Numbered from the stretch's first letter, positions 1 through 11,514 are shown. The stretch: 64,000 bases of DNA from Gordionus sp. m RMFG-2023 (GCF_954871325.1 NC_088775.1:45609561-45673560); one strand, 5' to 3'. Notes: generated by a model from the sequence alone, not told the origin. A program made the numbers and translations.

Positions 1-126
1 CAATAGAAAGTTTAATTTCTGGCTAAATTACTAATAATAAATGTTAACAATAATACAAAAAATATGTCAAAAATACTACAAATATGATAGGCAAAATATT
101 TTTTAATAAGAAAATGTAACAATGTT

Positions 127-387
127 TTATGACAAAATAAAGCTACTACTTTGTGATGTATTATAGCTGTATATTGCAATACAGTAAAGACATTTCTTCC
201 TAGACTTCTTGGAGGTCAGCGATAAAGAATTTTTAATATCTACTGAATTAGATGATGCAGAAAATGAAACAACTAAATCTTGTCCTAATGACTGAGATAA
301 TGAAAATTCCTCGCTTGGAAGATATCGGTGTAGAGGTTGATTGTCCATCATTGATATAATAATCAGACTTAAACCATTGATCCCCAT
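127..387 (-). CDS. Unrecognised 86-codon ORF, possible exon
   Basis: An 86-codon open frame that is less AT-rich than its surroundings and has a mixed, Ser-rich composition (PSEEFSLSQSLGQ, LTSKKSRKKC). An AG precedes the first in-frame ATG, so it could be an exon rather than a whole gene. I recognise no family. It lies on the same strand as E75, about 25 kb past the E75 stop, so it would belong to another gene or a decayed repeat. It may also be chance. Confidence 0.2.
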   Translation of the reverse strand: MGINGLSLIIISMMDNQPLHRYLPSEEFSLSQSLGQDLVVSFSASSNSVDIKNSLSLTSKKSRKKCLYCIAIYSYNTSQSSSFILS

Positions 388-804
388 CTTCTAGATTGGT
401 ACACATAACTTTATTTTAAAAAATTTAAGTGAATTTAGTTTTGTAAAAAATAATAAAAGTGTGAAAAATTGTAGAGGAGAATTTTTAATATTTGAAATAA
501 ATTATATTTTTAATTCTACTATTTTTATTCCTATATAGTTTTTGAAAATAAAAATAATTTTTTAGAGATAAATAAAACTTCCGTATGTTTAATTTTTGAA
601 GTTAAGTTAATATTAATTTTTTTAAAAAAAATTTTTTTTTTATTCAATTCATTTTAAAAAAAATTTCCATTTTTAAAATATTTTTGAAGTGGGGTTTATT
701 AAGTTATGCTGTTTAATGAAATATGTTGCGATGATTATATTAAAAATAAAACAAAACCACTTCAGATAAAAATATTTTCTTTGCAAAAATAAAATAAAAT
801 TTTA
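388..804. other. AT-rich spacer
   Basis: Homopolymer-rich A/T sequence. I see no gene, RNA or repeat boundary. Confidence 0.5.
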
Positions 805-2530
805 GGTGCGTGAAGTTAGCCCCCCACTTTTGGATTTTTAATAATCTATCATTTGGACTGATTTGTACCCGATTTGTACCGTTTTCAGTTCGATTTGTTC
901 CATCACCGTTTTTGAGATATTCAAAGAACAAAATGGGGGGGGGGCAACTTAACGACAACCCCCCCCCCCCCTAACTTTTGATTTTAAAAATAAAAAGTGT
1001 ATAGGTCGATAGAAAATGATTTGTACCGTTTTCAGTTAGATTTGTACCATTACCGTTTTCCAGCTATTAACCTTTAAAAATATGGCGTCAAAAATTAAAA
1101 TTACTCAAAATTTTTTTAAAAAAATTTCTTAAAGTACAACGATAGAGAATTTATTTTCTCTTCCTAATGATGCCTCAAATTAAGTTTTATCTTTATTTAT
1201 TTCGGAAATCAAATTTTAAACCTTATATTAAAACGTGAAATTAGCCCCCCCCCCCCGATATTGAAATTTTGACATTTTTCAAATTTTTAAAACGGGATTG
1301 ATTTGTGCCTGATTTGTACCGATTTGTACCTTTCTAACTCGATTTGTACCTTTCAAACTCGATTTGTACCATTACCGTTTTCCAGCTATTGACCGATATG
1401 GCTCCAAAATAAAAAAAACACTCAATTTTTTTTAAAAATTTCTTAACACCTACAACGATAGAGAATTTTTTTCTTCTTCCTAATGATGCCTCAAATTAAG
1501 TTTTATCTCCATTATTTATTTCGAAAATCAAATTTTAAACCTTATGTTATAGCGTGAAGTTAGCCCCTCCGATATTGAAAATTTGACATTTTTCAAATTT
1601 TTAAAACGGGATTGATTTGTGCCTGATTTGTACCGATTTGTACCTTTTCAAACTCGATTTATACTATTACCGTTTTCCACCTATTGATCGTTAAAAATAT
1701 GGCGCCATATATAAAAAACACAACACCTACAACGATAGAGAATTTTTTCTTCTTCCTAATGTTGCCTCAAATTAAGTTTTATCTAAAAATATACACACAT
1801 TCCCATTTTAAAAATTTGAAAAATATAAAAATTTCAATATAGGGGCTAACTTCATGCTATAATATAAGGTTTAAAGTTTGATTTCCGAAATAAATAATGA
1901 AGATAAAACTTAATTTGAGGCATCATTAGGAAGAGAAAATAAATTCTCTATCGTTGTACGTTAAGAAATTTAAAAAAAATATTTTGAGTGTTTTCAATTT
2001 TTGGTGCCATATTTGGTCAATAGCTGGAAAACGGTAATGGTAAAAATCTAGTTTGAAACGGTACAAATCGGCACAAATCAGGAACAAATCAATCCCGTTT
2101 TAAAAATTTAAAAAATATCAAAATTTCAATATCGGGGGGGGGGGATAACTTCACGCTAAAGGTTTAAAATTTGATTTCCAAAATTAATAATGAAGATAAA
2201 ATTAATTTGAGGCATCATTAGAAAGAGAATCGTTGTACGTTAAGAAATTTAATAAAAAAAAATTTGAGTTTTTTTAATTTTTGGCGTAATTTATTTAACG
2301 GTCAATAGCTTGAAAACGGTAATGGTACAAATCAAACTGAAAACGGTACAAATTATTCTCTATTATTTTTAAAGTCAAAAGTTAGGGGGTTGTCATGAAG
2401 TTGGCCCCTCATTTTGTTCTGTGAATATCTCAAAAACGGTGATGGTACAAATCAAACTGAAAACGGTACATATCAGTCCAACAGATAAATCATTGAAAAT
2501 CCAAAAGTGGGGGGACCTTTTTAAACTTCT
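805..2530. repeat. Large palindromic (foldback) repeat, three units per arm
   Basis: The left arm repeats blocks that begin CGTGAAGTTAGCCCC and contain GATTTGTACC and CCATTACCGTTTTC. The right arm carries the same blocks reversed (GGTAATGGTACAAATC, GGGGGCTAACTTCACG style). The centre is near 1760-1800. The outer ends match each other (CCCCCCACTTTTGGATTTT at both ends in inverted orientation). Blocks recur at roughly 300-350 bp. C-runs and G-runs of 7-13 bases mark the block junctions. No coding sequence is seen. It looks like a non-autonomous foldback-type DNA transposon; I did not find a convincing target duplication. Confidence 0.75.
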
Positions 2531-2709
2531 TCAAACCAAATAACAAAATAAAATCCATATAATTGAGGCAATTACTAACCTTTTGCTTAATTTCACTAAT
2601 TATCGAAGAGGAAATTTGATCTATATCTTTGAAACGACTAATTTAATAGATAATTACAACACTTCACTTTATTATATAATATTATGTATTAATTATATTA
2701 TGTTTTGAG

Positions 2710-2985
2710 CAGAGACCTGCAGAGGTACCATTTGCACGGCCCGACCCTGGATTTTTTTAAAAACAATTTTTACGTCCCGGCCCGGGTTTATAGATTTTAG
2801 GCCGACCCGGATATTTAAAAAAAAATCTTTTTGGGCCCGGCCCGGATTTTTTTAAAAAAAATTATTAGGCCCAGCTCGGAATTTTTTTAAATTATATTCG
2901 GCCTGGTATATACAAAAAATTTACCTATTTGGTATTTTATCATATTTTTCAGCTAGTATTATCATTTAATAAGCAAGCATATTAA
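2710..2985. mobile_element. Left end of a CAGAGACCTGCAG hAT-type MITE
   Basis: Begins CAGAGACCTGCAGAGGTACC and then runs through alternating GGCCCGG-type motifs and T/A runs. The same head occurs at 38298 and 43530 inside the two copies of another hAT. The matching right end may be at about 11820-11985, more than 9 kb away, with younger elements between; no clear 8-bp duplication joins the two ends. Confidence 0.55.
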
Positions 2986-3210
2986 CTAATGTTGTTAAAC
3001 GGCTCGTTTTGAGCCGATTTTTCAAAACGGCTAACTCAATATTTTCGCCAGAAAAATATTGACTAAGCCTCAAAATTTCGATACTATATGTCTAGAACTT
3101 TGCTTCTTCTATGAGCAAAATTTTTAGGCTTGCGTAATATTTTTCTGGATAAAAAACTGAGTTAGACGTTTTTAAAAATAGGCTCAAAACGAGCCGTTTA
3201 ACAACACTAA
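2986..3210. mobile_element. Palindromic MITE, GTTGTTAAACGGCT family, copy 1
   Basis: About 225 bp with terminal inverted repeats GTTGTTAAACGGCTCG and its reverse complement, extending inwards through AAACGGCTAACTCA. Flanks are CATATTAA and CATATTTT (6 of 8 match). A second copy lies at 42149-42368. hAT-like by its ends (TAGTGTTG type) and 8-bp flanks. Confidence 0.7.
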
Positions 3211-3367
3211 CATATTTTTTTTTTTTAAAAATTCTAAATAGATATTTAGTATATTACAAATTGATACTATAAAAAATTTGTGTAAATAATATTTTGAGAA
3301 TATACTATATTAATTGTATTTATAAAAAAAATAAATCTGATATTTTAATTAATAAAATATAACATCT

Positions 3368-3719
3368 GTAATATATATATAAGTCTTGTCACACTGTGAC
3401 AGTCACACTCTATATTTAAAAAGTCGCTAATATTGAAAAGTGACCTGTGGTCCAATCGGCAAAAGCGTCGCCAGCAAAGATTTTTTTTCTCTCTGGCAAA
3501 ATATTTTTTTCTTTCTTAATCTGGTAAAATTAATCAAATAGATACGATTAAAAGTTTGTAGCTACTTTAAAATTCAAACTATTAAATAGGTATTCTTATA
3601 TTTTTAAATTTTTAATATTCTTTTAAATAATATTCATCCAATAAAAATCACCGTAAAATCATATCTTATCAAACATTCAGTCATCTTCCATTACCATAAA
3701 ACCATTACCATCTTATTCA
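3368..3719 (+). mobile_element. Helitron-like unit A with half a tRNA-like module
   Basis: Begins with a TATATATATAAGTCTTGTCAC-type head shared with units at 10013 and 10430. A tRNA-like box A (GGTCCAATCGGCAAAAGCG) sits at about 3450-3470; the box B half is absent. The following AT-rich part (AACTATTAAATAGGTATTC) is nearly the same as in the 10013 unit. The unit is cut by the hAT at 3720 and resumes for a few bases after 9217. Confidence 0.5.
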
Positions 3720-4124
3720 CAGGGTTGCCAGGTCAAAATTTTCGAATTGCGGGAGAAATTTAGTATTTTGCGGGAGAAATATGAAAATTGCGGTAGAAAT
3801 ATAAAAATTAAAAAAAATTTTGCAGGCCAATTGACTTAATTATCCGCCAATTATTTTTTATAATTAGTTTATATAAATGCAAAGTCGGTAAATATTTTTC
3901 AAAATAAAATAATATCTTGATTTATTAAAATGTATTAATTTATAAAAAAAACCAACGATCTTTTTTAAATATAAAAGAATGTAAAGATAAAATTTTATAA
4001 AAAAACCAAACGATTTTAATTTTACAATATTTTATGCGAATATCCCGCAAGACCGCAATTGGAAATCTATCGTATGTGTGTATAACATTATAGGGATAGG
4101 CGCTTAATTATCACGTATCACGTT

Positions 4125-4900
4125 TAAATGCATAATAAGGTACTCCAAAAATAAGAAATAATACAGATGCAACTACAGTTGCGGCAATTGTAATCACTTA
4201 TCTTATAGTACAATTCATAGAGCTACTTATCATTACAATGTAGGTAGAATCTTTCCCCATAATATTTAACAACTCCAAGATAAATGAAAACTTTACTTGT
4301 AGTACAAAAATGAGCAAGGATCAATGTTTTAGTACCTAAATCCAGGAGGTCAATTCTTGACGATTTGAAAGATGGGCATACATATGCAATTCTAACAGAT
4401 TAATCTAATATGGGAAATATTAGAATATTTCCATTGATCCTCCGCTATTTCAACAAAATTAAGGACGTTTCAATTAAACTATTAAATTTTTTCCTCTCAA
4501 ATAGTGAAAAATCCAAAGACATATATAATGGTAAATATAGCAGACTCTAGATTATCAATAAATTGCATGTCAGCTTTCTAATCTGCTAATGCCTCAGTCA
4601 GTTGGAAAAAACCAGAGTGTATTTATAGAATTAAGTCAGCACAATGTTGGATGTTGGTTGCGATTTGTTCCTAATACCCGCCATCGACATAATTATAATT
4701 TTATAAACCTTTAAAAAGATATTTCTTACATATAGATTATAAAAGCTGTCCTAACATTTTGAAAATTTTTTTCAATAATGAATGGCAAAGGTATATTTAG
4801 GAATGATTTCACATGTAGGAAATCTACTACATGCTGTTAATGTGCAGTTGCAATCGGAAGAATCTTAATAAAGATTCATAAAATTATGCTGCAGATGTGT
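4125..4900 (+). pseudogene. Inverted partial copy of the hAT transposase 5' half
   Basis: Reads in the plus direction as a decayed copy of the minus-strand transposase segment at about 8170-8870. Shared blocks include the stretch around CAATTCTTGACGATTTGAAAG and the tract with GCAACTACAGTTGCGG. Both lie inside one pair of termini, so the element gained an internal inverted duplication. Many stops; not functional. Confidence 0.6.
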
Positions 4901-6617
4901 TCATCTGCACAGTTAAAAATTGACAATAAATTTTATGCCGCCATTGCTAAAACTATATTAAAATGTTCAAATATTTTAAAAATACCGATAAACATTGATG
5001 TCTTGTTTGAGGAGATTGTAATGCTCTCTATTTTTGATTTACAATGTAAAAAATATATTTATTTATGCGAATGTATAAATAAGATTATATAAAATATAAA
5101 AAAAATATGGAAAATTAAATAGTTATAATGTTAATTATATTTTATTTGAGATTTAAATAATGGAACGAAACGTTTACCGTCGTTATTGAGGTATTTATAA
5201 AATTCCTGGCATGACATTTTATAAATTTGTTTAACCATTAGTTCGGACTTTAATGTAAAGCAATCCGATTTCTCTCCTTTTTCCAGGCAGTCCTCATCAG
5301 GCTAAAAATGCGCTCGGATGAGGCATTAGAATGAGGTAAGGAGAAGACATACTCGCATATTTTTTCCAAGCATGAGGATTTATTGTTATTACGAAAAAAT
5401 TCTACCCATTTCTCCTCTGCTTTTAGACCATCTACCTTTAAGTATTCTGGCGAATCATAATAAATAGAGTGAATTACAATCTCCTCAAACAATACATCAA
5501 TGTCTTTCGGTATTTTTAATATATTTATTATTACAAAAACCATCAATTGATGGTTTCTGTTCCAAGGTCATAATATTTATACATTTGTAAATAGATTTAT
5601 TAAAATCAAATTTTGATTGTAAATTTTCTAAAATTGTCTTAATAAAAATATCTGCTTCATTTAAAAATGTATCAATTAGAGTATTATTTGAACATTTTAA
5701 TATAATATTTTTAGCAATAGCGCCATAAAATTTATTATCAATTTTTAACTGTAGAGATGATCAGAGCTCTAGCATGATTTTGTGAATCTTTATTAATAAA
5801 GAATATTCTGATTGCAACTGAATATTAACTGCATGAAGTAGATTTCCTACATGTAAAACTAATCCCAAATATGCTTTAGCTATTTCATACTCGAAATAAT
5901 TTTTCAAAATTTTTGGACAGCTTTTAAAATCTTTATTTAAGAAGTATTTTTTTAAGGGTTTGTAAAATTTTAAAATTCTATCGATGGCAGGTATTAATGA
6001 TAACCACCCAGTGGCGTAGCCAGGATTGATCCATGGGAGGGGGGGTTAAATTTTTTGAGGGGGGTAGCTTCGCCCCCAAACCGCATTTTAAAAATTTGCC
6101 AATTTTGTGCTTTATTGGTGACTAACCCCTATAGTAGCCAGCATAAATGGAAAAAATATTAGTAACAAAATTTTGGCCAAATTTATGATTAATACGCGAC
6201 TGAAAGCATTATTCTAAAATTATATCAATGTTTAGTCAATTGTAAATCAATTCAATCCATTCGGTGTAGAAAGAAGAATAAAATCGCACCATAAACCTCC
6301 CATTTTTTATGATCACGCAATATATCTTATTCTATGTTAAAAATAATTATTTTAATTAAATTTTTGCATATAACAAAATTTTGCAGAGAATTTCATTATA
6401 GATTTTATTTATTATTTATACAATAAGATAAATTTCAAAATGTATAAATTTTATACAGATTATATTAAAAATTTATTCTAAATAACTATATTTAAAAAAG
6501 ATATAGAATAAAATAAAATATGAGTAATTCTTGTGCTGTATTCAAAAAAATCTAATTTAACAATTATTATATAATTAATACAAATGAGTATATTAGTAAA
6601 ACATAAATATTTCTTAT

Positions 6618-6952
6618 TAGAGATCCACAAAAGTAGGAAAATCGGAATCGGGCTGGGTCGGGCCTAATACTTTTTAAAAAAATTTGGGCCGGGTTGGATG
6701 GGGCCTTGGAAATTTTTTAAAATATATCTAAATATAATTTTATGTTAAATTTTTATGTAAAATAAAAATATTTGATTTTATAAAAACTAGACGCCATATA
6801 ACATATATCTTTTATTTTGAGTAATTATAAAAATGAATTTCTATATTTAAATAAATTCGGGTTCGGCCGACAAAACTTTTTAAAAAATCGGACTTTTTTA
6901 AAATATTTCGGGCAGGGCCGGGCTTGAAAAATTAGGCCCGATGCAGATAATT
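6618..6952. mobile_element. MITE, TAGAGATC...GATGCAGAT family, nested third level
   Basis: Starts TAGAGATCCACAAAAGTAGG and ends with TTAGGCCCGATGCAGATAA. The interior alternates GGGCCGGG-type blocks with A/T runs. Closely matches 14643-14993 in its ends, subterminal motifs and centre (AGACGCCATATAACATATATC). Lies inside 6009-8157, itself inside 3720-9217. Confidence 0.7.
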
Positions 6953-7149
6953 AATTTATAGTGCAAATGAATATTTTTATTAAAAATAGTATAATATATA
7001 ATATTATGACTAAGAATTCATTATAATTACGTTTTGAATATAAAAATTTTATGACTAAGGTCATATTATAATAATAGAGCAATTTTATAATTTGGATTTA
7101 TAAAGAGAGGTCTACTTTTCTCTGAGATTTGACTAATTCATTTAGAATC

Positions 7150-7500
7150 AAATTTTTATCTAGAATAATCTCATAAATATTTAGTATTGCGAATCCATTT
7201 AAACGGCTTTCACCGGTGCTATTTCTTAAATAGGTTTTTAACCTTTTCAAAGTTGAAAAAGACCTTTCATTAGTGCAGGTGCTAATCGGCTAGGTAGCTA
7301 AGATAAAAAGCAATGTTTTGATATTAGGTAGGGAACTTAAAGCGCAATTATACATGGAGGCCTGCAAAGCATATTTTGGTTTCAAAGTGTCCTCTATTCT
7401 GTCAAAATTTTTATACTAAAATTCGACATCACAAAGTAAGTTATCATACGATCCTGATAAATCATCAGAATAAAACTCTAAGATTTTCTTAATATCCTCT
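7150..7500 (-). pseudogene. hAT transposase C-terminal relic
   Basis: Across several frames the minus strand gives pieces matching the hAT dimerisation region: a block equivalent to ISTCTNERSFSTLKRLKTYL and then a block equivalent to RLNGFAILNI. The same motifs are much better preserved at 13250-13420. Heavily decayed. Confidence 0.5.
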
Positions 7501-9230
7501 CGCGTTTCAAGTGTATTAGACTCAACCGGCAAAAGAAAATAAAAGCTGTTTAAAATAAAATTGTGACTAATAAACCTTTCCTTTAATTGAAATAAAAATA
7601 TTTATTTTATAAAAATCCTCAATCGTAGATGCAACAATATTTAAGCGATTGGACTATCTAGAAACTACTCTAGGTTTAAAATTATTAATCCCAAACATAT
7701 TAGCGATCACCTTTATTTTCTCATTATATTTCCCAAATTAAATGATTTTTCTTTTATTTAAAAATTATAAAAAATTAATTAAAATTTTTAAAACTATCTA
7801 ATTAGTTTAACAATATAAATTTTATTATAAATTTATAAATATCTAATTTAACTATGCGAGAAAAAATTTACAATAAATTTTTATTGTTATTTAATATTTT
7901 ACATATAATTTTTAATATATATTTTTAAATCATGTTATCATTTAAAATTAAAAATTCTTATTTATTTTTTAAATATATTTCATTTTCATATCATATATAA
8001 TTTTATTTATAAATTGAAACCATTTTTTAAATAAAATTCTTTGCAATAAGAAAAAAATTTAAAAAAAAATTTTCTAAAAAAGTTATTTTTTCGGAGGTTA
8101 TGGGGGGGGGGGGTTCAACACCCAATACTCCCCCCCCCCCCATTCTCTACGCCACTGTAACCACCTAATAGGTACATATCGCAACAACTCATACCATTTT
8201 AAGTCAGACCACACCACCAACTCTTTTAATTTATTGATGAACTAAATTCGTTAAAACATTTCATCACAATTATTTCGACATCTACAGATAGTACATTCAT
8301 TGCCTTCTTGCAAGAATTATGTAGTATATGCCATATACAGCTAATTAGTATTAATTCATTATTGTGCTGCCTCAATTCGGTAAATACACTTTAATTTTTG
8401 CCAAAATTTACAGAGGCATTATAAATGCAGAAAGCTGGCAAGCAAATCATTGATAACCTTGAATCAGCTATATTTATCATTATGTGGTTAGATACATCGT
8501 TGGGTTTTCAATATCCGAGGAAAACTTTTTTAACAGTTTTATCGAAATGTTTTTATTCTTGTTAACATTTCCCTTATTAGATGCATCTGTGAGAATTGCA
8601 TATGGATGCCCATCTTTCAAATCGTATAGAATTGACCTCTAGGATTCAGATACTAATACACTTGTGATAGCCTTGCTCATTTTTGTTCTACCACAAGTAA
8701 GATTTGCACTTATATTGGAGTCGTTAAATATCATGGGAAAGATTCGACCCACATTGTGATGATATAGCTCTGTGAATGTTGAACTCCATGATAGTTGTAT
8801 ACGATTTCCGCAACTGTAGTTGCATCTGTATTATTTATTATTTTTGGAGAATATTTTTGTATTGCAATCGATGTTGATATACTCCCCTGTACTTATTTGA
8901 ATAAAATGATGCTGATTATTATTTTATAAAAATAAAACAGGATAGAAAGAAATTTACAAACTGGACATGTTTTTCAAATAAATATTTAAAATTTATTTTG
9001 AAAATATAAAAATAATCTATTACTGTCCCTCAAAATTATTATTTATATATTAAAAACGTTAAAATACTTTTAAAAAAATTGCGGGAAAAATTTAAAAATT
9101 GCAGTAGATTTTTGCGGGAGATTTCCATTTGCGGAGGTTTCGCGGAAGAGAGATGTCTGCGTGTAAACTAAAAAATTGCGGGAGTCTCCCGCTGATGGGG
9201 GAGACATGGCAACCCTGTTCATACATCATC

Positions 9231-10011
9231 ACATATATATACTAGAACTAACTGAAATATTTATAATATTTATTATAAATTGTGACACTGATATTTTTTA
9301 ATGCTATGATTTTTTTCTGAAAACCATTTCATGGTTGTGAATTTTGAAAAGTGTCTATGGCCTAATCGTTAAGAGCGTCGATTACAAATCTTGGACTTAG
9401 GTTCGAATCTCAGCAATGATTATTTTTTTTCTTATCCATATTGTAAAATTAGATTTGCTCTAAGTAAATTATTTAAAATTGAGATATTCCTAATCCTCAC
9501 GGATTCCATATTCCACAATTGATGCTATATTCTTAACCTTCAATCTTCCGTATTTATTCAATACAATCGTCCCCTATTCTTTCTATACCTTTTTCGATAG
9601 TCCATTAGAACCTTTGACTTAACGTTTTAAAGGCAAACGTTCTTTCCACTCAACCACCTTCTATATTAAATTTGGTAATATAATCTTTCTTATATATGTT
9701 ATTATTTTACTATTAACATTTTCAATTAATTTTTATAATTAATTTAAATTATATTTAGCCAATTGAAAAATAAACATTTATCTCATATTACCACCCCAAA
9801 ATATGCCAGTATAAAAATTTTATCTCAACAACAATATTTGAACTCTGGAAATGACATACAATACCAATTTATCTATATCTACCCTACATTTTTTATTACA
9901 ATTTCATATATTTTAGGCTAAATTTTATAAAATGAATAATAAAATTTGTCATTTAAAAATAAATTTCCAAGATTTTATAATTCCCGTTATTCTTGACGGG
10001 TTATCAACTAG
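9231..10011 (+). mobile_element. Helitron-like unit B with tRNA-like module and 3' hairpin
   Basis: A tRNA-like segment at 9349-9418 has box A (GGCCTAATCGTTAAGAGCG) and box B (GGTTCGAATCT). The unit ends in a short hairpin, CCCGT...ACGGG at 9983-10000, then TTATCAACTAG followed by T. A terminal hairpin and CTAG|T is the 3' signature of Helitron-type rolling-circle elements. The next unit starts immediately afterwards. Confidence 0.55.
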
Positions 10012-10012
10012 T

Positions 10013-10425
10013 AATATATATAAAAGCCGTGTCACAGTCACAATGTCACTGTCATAGTGTCACAATTTAAAATATATTTTAAAAATTCAAGATTTTTTAG
10101 AAGGGTCTGTGGCCTAATCGGTAAGAGCGTTGCTCACAAATGTGAAGGTCATGGGGTTCGAATCCCAGTAGAGATTTTTTTTAACATAATCTGGCAAAAT
10201 TAATTAAATAGAAGATAAAATAATTAAGTGTGACATATTCACATACGATTTAAAGTTTGTTGTTATTTTAAAATTCAAACTATTAAATAGGTATTCTTAT
10301 ATTTTTAAATTTTTCACAACGTAATAGCCAATAGTATTAAGCATTAAACCATATCAAACACTCATTCATCAAAGCATCCATTAAAATAATATCTAGCATT
10401 ACCATCTTATACATCATAAACATAT
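10013..10425 (+). mobile_element. Helitron-like unit C with tRNA-like module
   Basis: Head TATATATAAAAGCCGTGTCA, then a tRNA-like segment at 10103-10170 with box A (TGGCCTAATCGG) at about 10110 and box B (GGTTCGAATCC) at 10155-10165. The part after it matches unit A. No 3' hairpin is seen before the next head, so it is probably 3'-truncated. Confidence 0.55.
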
Positions 10426-10429
10426 ATCT

Positions 10430-10600
10430 ATCTATCTATAATAATATATATAAAAGCCCTGTCATAGTCACAGTGTCACAATTTATAATATATATTTAAA
10501 AAATTGTCACCTTTGAAAAGCGTCTGTGGCCTAATCGGCAAGAGCGTCGCTTACGAATCTGATGGCTTTGGGTTCGAATCCCAGCAATGCATTGTATACT
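10430..10600 (+). mobile_element. Helitron-like unit D head with tRNA-like module
   Basis: Begins TCTATAATAATATATATAAA, then AGCCCTGTCATAGTCACAG. The tRNA-like segment at 10520-10590 has box A and box B (GGGTTCGAATCCC), but the two acceptor-stem halves pair poorly, so it is a module rather than a working tRNA gene. Its 3' end may be the GACGGGCTATCAGAGT tract near 11641-11656, beyond the LINE fragment. Confidence 0.5.
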
Positions 10601-10679
10601 TTTTTTTAATTATATTAATTTCCTTATTTTTTTTAATTTTGATTATTTACTTACTCAATAAAAAATTTAATTTTGCCAG

Positions 10680-11280
10680 TTGAGGGTTTGTATATTGTTA
10701 TCATGGAAACAGATTTCGGATTTGGACTTATTAAGAATGATTCTTTTAAAATTGGCTTCAAGAAATTGAAAACCAATTATTTTAGGAAGAGCATCACAGA
10801 TTGTTCCATCATCAAGATACCAAATATTTATATCCAAATCAAATTTAGATTTATGATAAGATGAGATAATTACCAGGGTAATAAACGAGGACGTTTCCCC
10901 CTTGTTGAATCATTTTGTCAGAATCTATGACATGTGGGCTGAATAAAGAAGTTTTAATGTTGTATGTCTCTAGGAATTTTGAATCAATTAGAAATTTGGG
11001 ATAAAAACAATTTATGAAATGTTCACGAAATTTGCTATTGAAAGCATTTTTAAAGTCTACTTTGATAATAGCCATGTTAGGAGGAAGATTTTAGAATGCA
11101 AATGGCATGCGAAGCTATGCCTTCTCCCTTGACACCAAATCCTAATTGATAAGTATACTTAATAAGTTAAGACCCTGGGTTTTGACCCATGGCAATTATT
11201 TTTGCCAATAATCTTCTAAATAGCCCATTGCAATGGGGGGATACCACCACAGTGTTTGTGAAATAATCAGGTGCCCCCAT
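10680..11280 (-). pseudogene. LINE reverse-transcriptase fragment
   Basis: On the minus strand, from high to low coordinates, the RT blocks appear in order: SPHCNGLFRRLLAKII (finger region), GFGVKGEGIASHA, KVDFKNAFNS (motif A with the catalytic Asp), DKMIQQGG (motif B), and NIWYLDDGT (motif C, YxDD) followed by LNKSKSEICFH. This is a non-LTR RT like those of LINEs common in aquatic invertebrates; the clade is not resolved. Stops and frame changes separate the first blocks, and neither the endonuclease nor the C-terminus is attached. The LINE tail at 31050-32160 looks like the missing part of the same sort of element. The overlapping plus-strand frames have no family features. Confidence 0.8.
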
Positions 11281-11514
11281 AATTGATTCAAAATGATGCC
11301 AGGTCATTTTTAAAAAGAGTATTTAGGAAGGTTTTAAAAGCATTTAAATTGTTTTTTGAGAAGAATGTAGATTTTAAACGAAGTGAGAGAGCAAAAACCA
11401 TTGCGTCTGGATGTGGAAATTTTTTTAAAAGAATTGATAAATATCATAACTCACAAATCATATATTTTTTATTCCATATTTTTTATAATATATTCCTTTT
11501 CTCTAAAAATTTAT

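Larger units (their letters stand above)
6009..8157. mobile_element. hAT element (CAGTGGCGTA termini) nested in the 3720 hAT
   Basis: Left end CAGTGGCGTAGCCAGGATT; right end is the reverse complement of CAGTGGCGTAGAGAATGG. A perfect 8-bp target duplication, TAACCACC, occurs at 6001-6008 and 8158-8165. Poly-G and poly-C runs flank the inner side of both ends. It carries a decayed minus-strand transposase C-terminus and a nested MITE. Related ends occur in fragments at about 16840-16857 and 17590-17605. Confidence 0.9.
5270..8870 (-). pseudogene. hAT transposase relic, ZNF862-like, split by an insertion
   Basis: The N-terminal half lies at about 8870-8166 and the C-terminal half at about 6000-5270, separated by the 6009-8157 hAT. 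Readable pieces include CGRTKMSKAITSVL, GHPYAILTDASNKGN (the DASNKGN block typical of this hAT group) and, near the end, the dimerisation motif FSLPHSNASSERIFSLMR followed by TAWKKERNRIALH at 5250-5350. This is the hAT C-terminal dimerisation signature. Several frame changes and stops break it, so it is dead. The C-terminal part is the best preserved. Confidence 0.7.
3720..9217 (-). mobile_element. hAT element (CAGGGTTGCCA termini), hosting nested elements
   Basis: Terminal repeats CAGGGTTGCCAGGTC at the left and the reverse complement of CAGGGTTGCCATGTC at the right, with GCGGGAG-type subterminal repeats near both ends. TTCA occurs at both outer flanks, and a related site at 10396 looks like the empty site, but a full 8-bp duplication is not clear. 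Inside are a minus-strand transposase, a partial inverted copy of its first half at the left, and a whole younger hAT (6009-8157). Removing the guest leaves about 3.35 kb. Confidence 0.8.

Noticed and set aside
10520-10590. Working tRNA gene
   Set aside because: Box A and box B are present, but the acceptor stem pairs poorly and the module recurs inside repeat units.
10673-10864. Plus-strand 63-codon protein
   Set aside because: It is the antisense of the LINE RT motif C region, which has clear family motifs on the minus strand.
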